Shown here piece after piece: positions 5,524-6,585 of a stretch of 6,585 nt of DNA. The position numbers were made by a program, and so were the translations under genes. This DNA is from Desulfotomaculaceae bacterium. GTDB lineage: Bacteria > Bacillota > Desulfotomaculia > Desulfotomaculales > Pelotomaculaceae. Under the pieces are notes generated by a model. That model worked only from the letters and a program-made list of their open reading frames with translations. It was not told where the DNA came from and did not search any database. The stretch's first letter is position 1; each line of letters opens with the position of its first letter. The stretch spans positions 1 to 6,585 of the forward strand of contig JAQVLS010000094.1 of the NCBI GenBank assembly GCA_028704035.1. The letters run 5' to 3'.

Positions 5524-6585
5524 CTATAAAATTTCTACTTTTATCTTGTAATCCCTTTCCAGTTCAAGACTAGAAGACCCGGTCAGGTCCCTGCCCCGGC
5601 TATCAAAAGCCAGACCGGGGAGCAGTATTAACCCGGGCATTTTTTCTGAATTTTTACCAAGGTACCCGGCCAGAGAAATTCTAAAATCACTTACCGTAAG
5701 CAGGCCGGCAGCGCCAATTGAGCCGCCGAAAAAATAATTTTTTACCGGCGTCGTTTTAACTTCTACTTCTTCCTTTAAAAACCGCTTTAAACCCAGGCTA
5801 ATTACAGCCGCCGCCAGTTCAGAGGTCAGCGCCAAAGCCTCTTGTACACCGTGCCGCCCGATCAGCCGGCCAATTTCTGCAATTAACATGGGGTCAATGT
5901 CGTAATCCATCACCAGACCAGACCTCCGGTCTGTTTTTTTTTCAAATTTTAGTGTGTAAATATTATTTCCCCTGCTTACAGTTATTTCAGGGTTATCGAA
6001 TTTTAATGCCAACCTGAAAGCTTCGACCCTGGTTAAAGCCGGCAGCCCGTTCACGGTCTGGATAACATCCCCCGCGCACGCTCCTGCCTGTGCGGCCGGG
6101 GAGCCGGCAATCACACCGGCAATTATTGGCTTAAGGTTGTCTATCAGTGGGGGTTCGACTGTTAGAGGCACTGCTGTTTTCCCACGCAACTGTGATACAA
6201 AATCATTGATTTCTTTCCGGAGCGACTGCCCAAAGCGCAGGGCCGGAAGCGCCAGCCTGGTATATCCGGGCAAAAACAGGCGAATGGTCTGAGCTCCTTG
6301 TTCGCCCAGGTACAACACTGTTTCCTCCAAATCAGCCCACCCAACCAGGTGCGGCATGACCACCATACTGCCGTGATAGAGCACACCGTATTTTTTCAGG
6401 AGACTGGCGCTTTTAATAGAGCGGCGGGGATCGGCATCTCCGGTCAAAAGCGCCCGGCCCCTTTCACTGGCGCTGTTTAAGGATAGATAAACCACAACAC
6501 CCCCCAGCCTGCTTAAAAAGTCAACCATCTTTTCATCAAGCAGGCTGCCGTTGGTAGTGATCTGGACCGGTGTCCGGGGAAAGGC
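5524..6585 (-). CDS. Radical SAM protein with internal PDZ domain and DUF512-like C-terminus, N-terminus outside the window
   Basis: The reading frame is open to the right edge, giving 353 visible residues; the ATG at 6528 is internal, because the 19 upstream codons continue conserved sequence (TPVQITTNGSLLDEK). Visible residues 1-150 resemble the second half of a radical SAM barrel, with TNGSLL and a following VVVYLSLNSAS strand. The CxxxCxxC cluster motif must lie in the missing N-terminal part, perhaps 100 residues. A PDZ domain follows at about 153-215 (AGSPAAQAGACAGDVIQTVNG within it). The end (about 280-329: PVKNYFFGGSIGAAGLLTVSDF, then LILLPGLAFD) resembles the DUF512 C-terminal motif. 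The family is COG1625-like Fe-S oxidoreductases of unknown reaction. In typical DUF512 proteins the PDZ domain comes first, so the order here is unusual. It is the first gene of the leftward cluster that can be seen. No specific function is assigned. Confidence 0.82.
   Translation of the reverse strand, partial: AFPRTPVQITTNGSLLDEKMVDFLSRLGGVVVYLSLNSASERGRALLTGDADPRRSIKSASLLKKYGVLYHGSMVVMPHLVGWADLEETVLYLGEQGAQTIRLFLPGYTRLALPALRFGQSLRKEINDFVSQLRGKTAVPLTVEPPLIDNLKPIIAGVIAGSPAAQAGACAGDVIQTVNGLPALTRVEAFRLALKFDNPEITVSRGNNIYTLKFEKKTDRRSGLVMDYDIDPMLIAEIGRLIGRHGVQEALALTSELAAAVISLGLKRFLKEEVEVKTTPVKNYFFGGSIGAAGLLTVSDFRISLAGYLGKNSEKMPGLILLPGLAFDSRGRDLTGSSSLELERDYKIKVEIL

Overview
The window looks like chromosomal DNA of an anaerobic Firmicute, probably of the Desulfotomaculum/Pelotomaculum (Peptococcaceae-like) group. 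The evidence is near-perfect AAGGAGG ribosome binding sites, frequent TTG starts, moderate G+C, and a gene set of MoaA, the nickel-pincer (Lar) enzymes and a DUF512-type radical SAM protein. The lineage is inferred from style and content, not proven. No mobile element, CRISPR array, tRNA or rRNA was seen.

Layout: positions 1-895 (minus) hold moaA, cut off at its 3' end by the window edge. Positions 896-1150 are an AT-rich divergent intergenic region with candidate promoters for both sides. larC2 (1151-1618, plus) encodes the C-terminal half of the nickel insertase LarC. Everything to the right is on the minus strand and is probably read right to left as one or two operons: a radical SAM/PDZ/DUF512-like protein (6585-5524, N-terminus outside the window), a double ACT-domain protein (5386-4955), 5-formyltetrahydrofolate cyclo-ligase (4845-4249), larB (4221-3442), larC1 (3461-2535) and larE (2446-1631). 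larE and larC2 converge with only 12 bases between their stop codons.

How the genes work together: LarB, LarE and LarC build the nickel-pincer nucleotide (NPN) cofactor of LarA-family racemases and epimerases. LarB carboxylates and hydrolyses nicotinic acid adenine dinucleotide, LarE converts the two carboxylates to thiocarboxylates, and LarC inserts nickel using CTP. All three activities are encoded here, but larA is not in the window. MoaA starts an unrelated sulfur/metal cofactor pathway (molybdopterin).

The most notable feature is that LarC is split into two genes on opposite strands, on either side of larE. The ribosomal frameshifting known from Lactobacillus plantarum therefore cannot make a fused protein here. 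LarC1 ends in a tail of about 60 residues containing 24 histidines, exactly where the LarC2 domain would normally follow. LarE carries the three-cysteine set (CxxC plus a distal Cys) expected of the [4Fe-4S]-type enzyme rather than the single sacrificial cysteine type. The radical SAM protein has its PDZ domain after the radical SAM core, unlike the order usual for DUF512 proteins.
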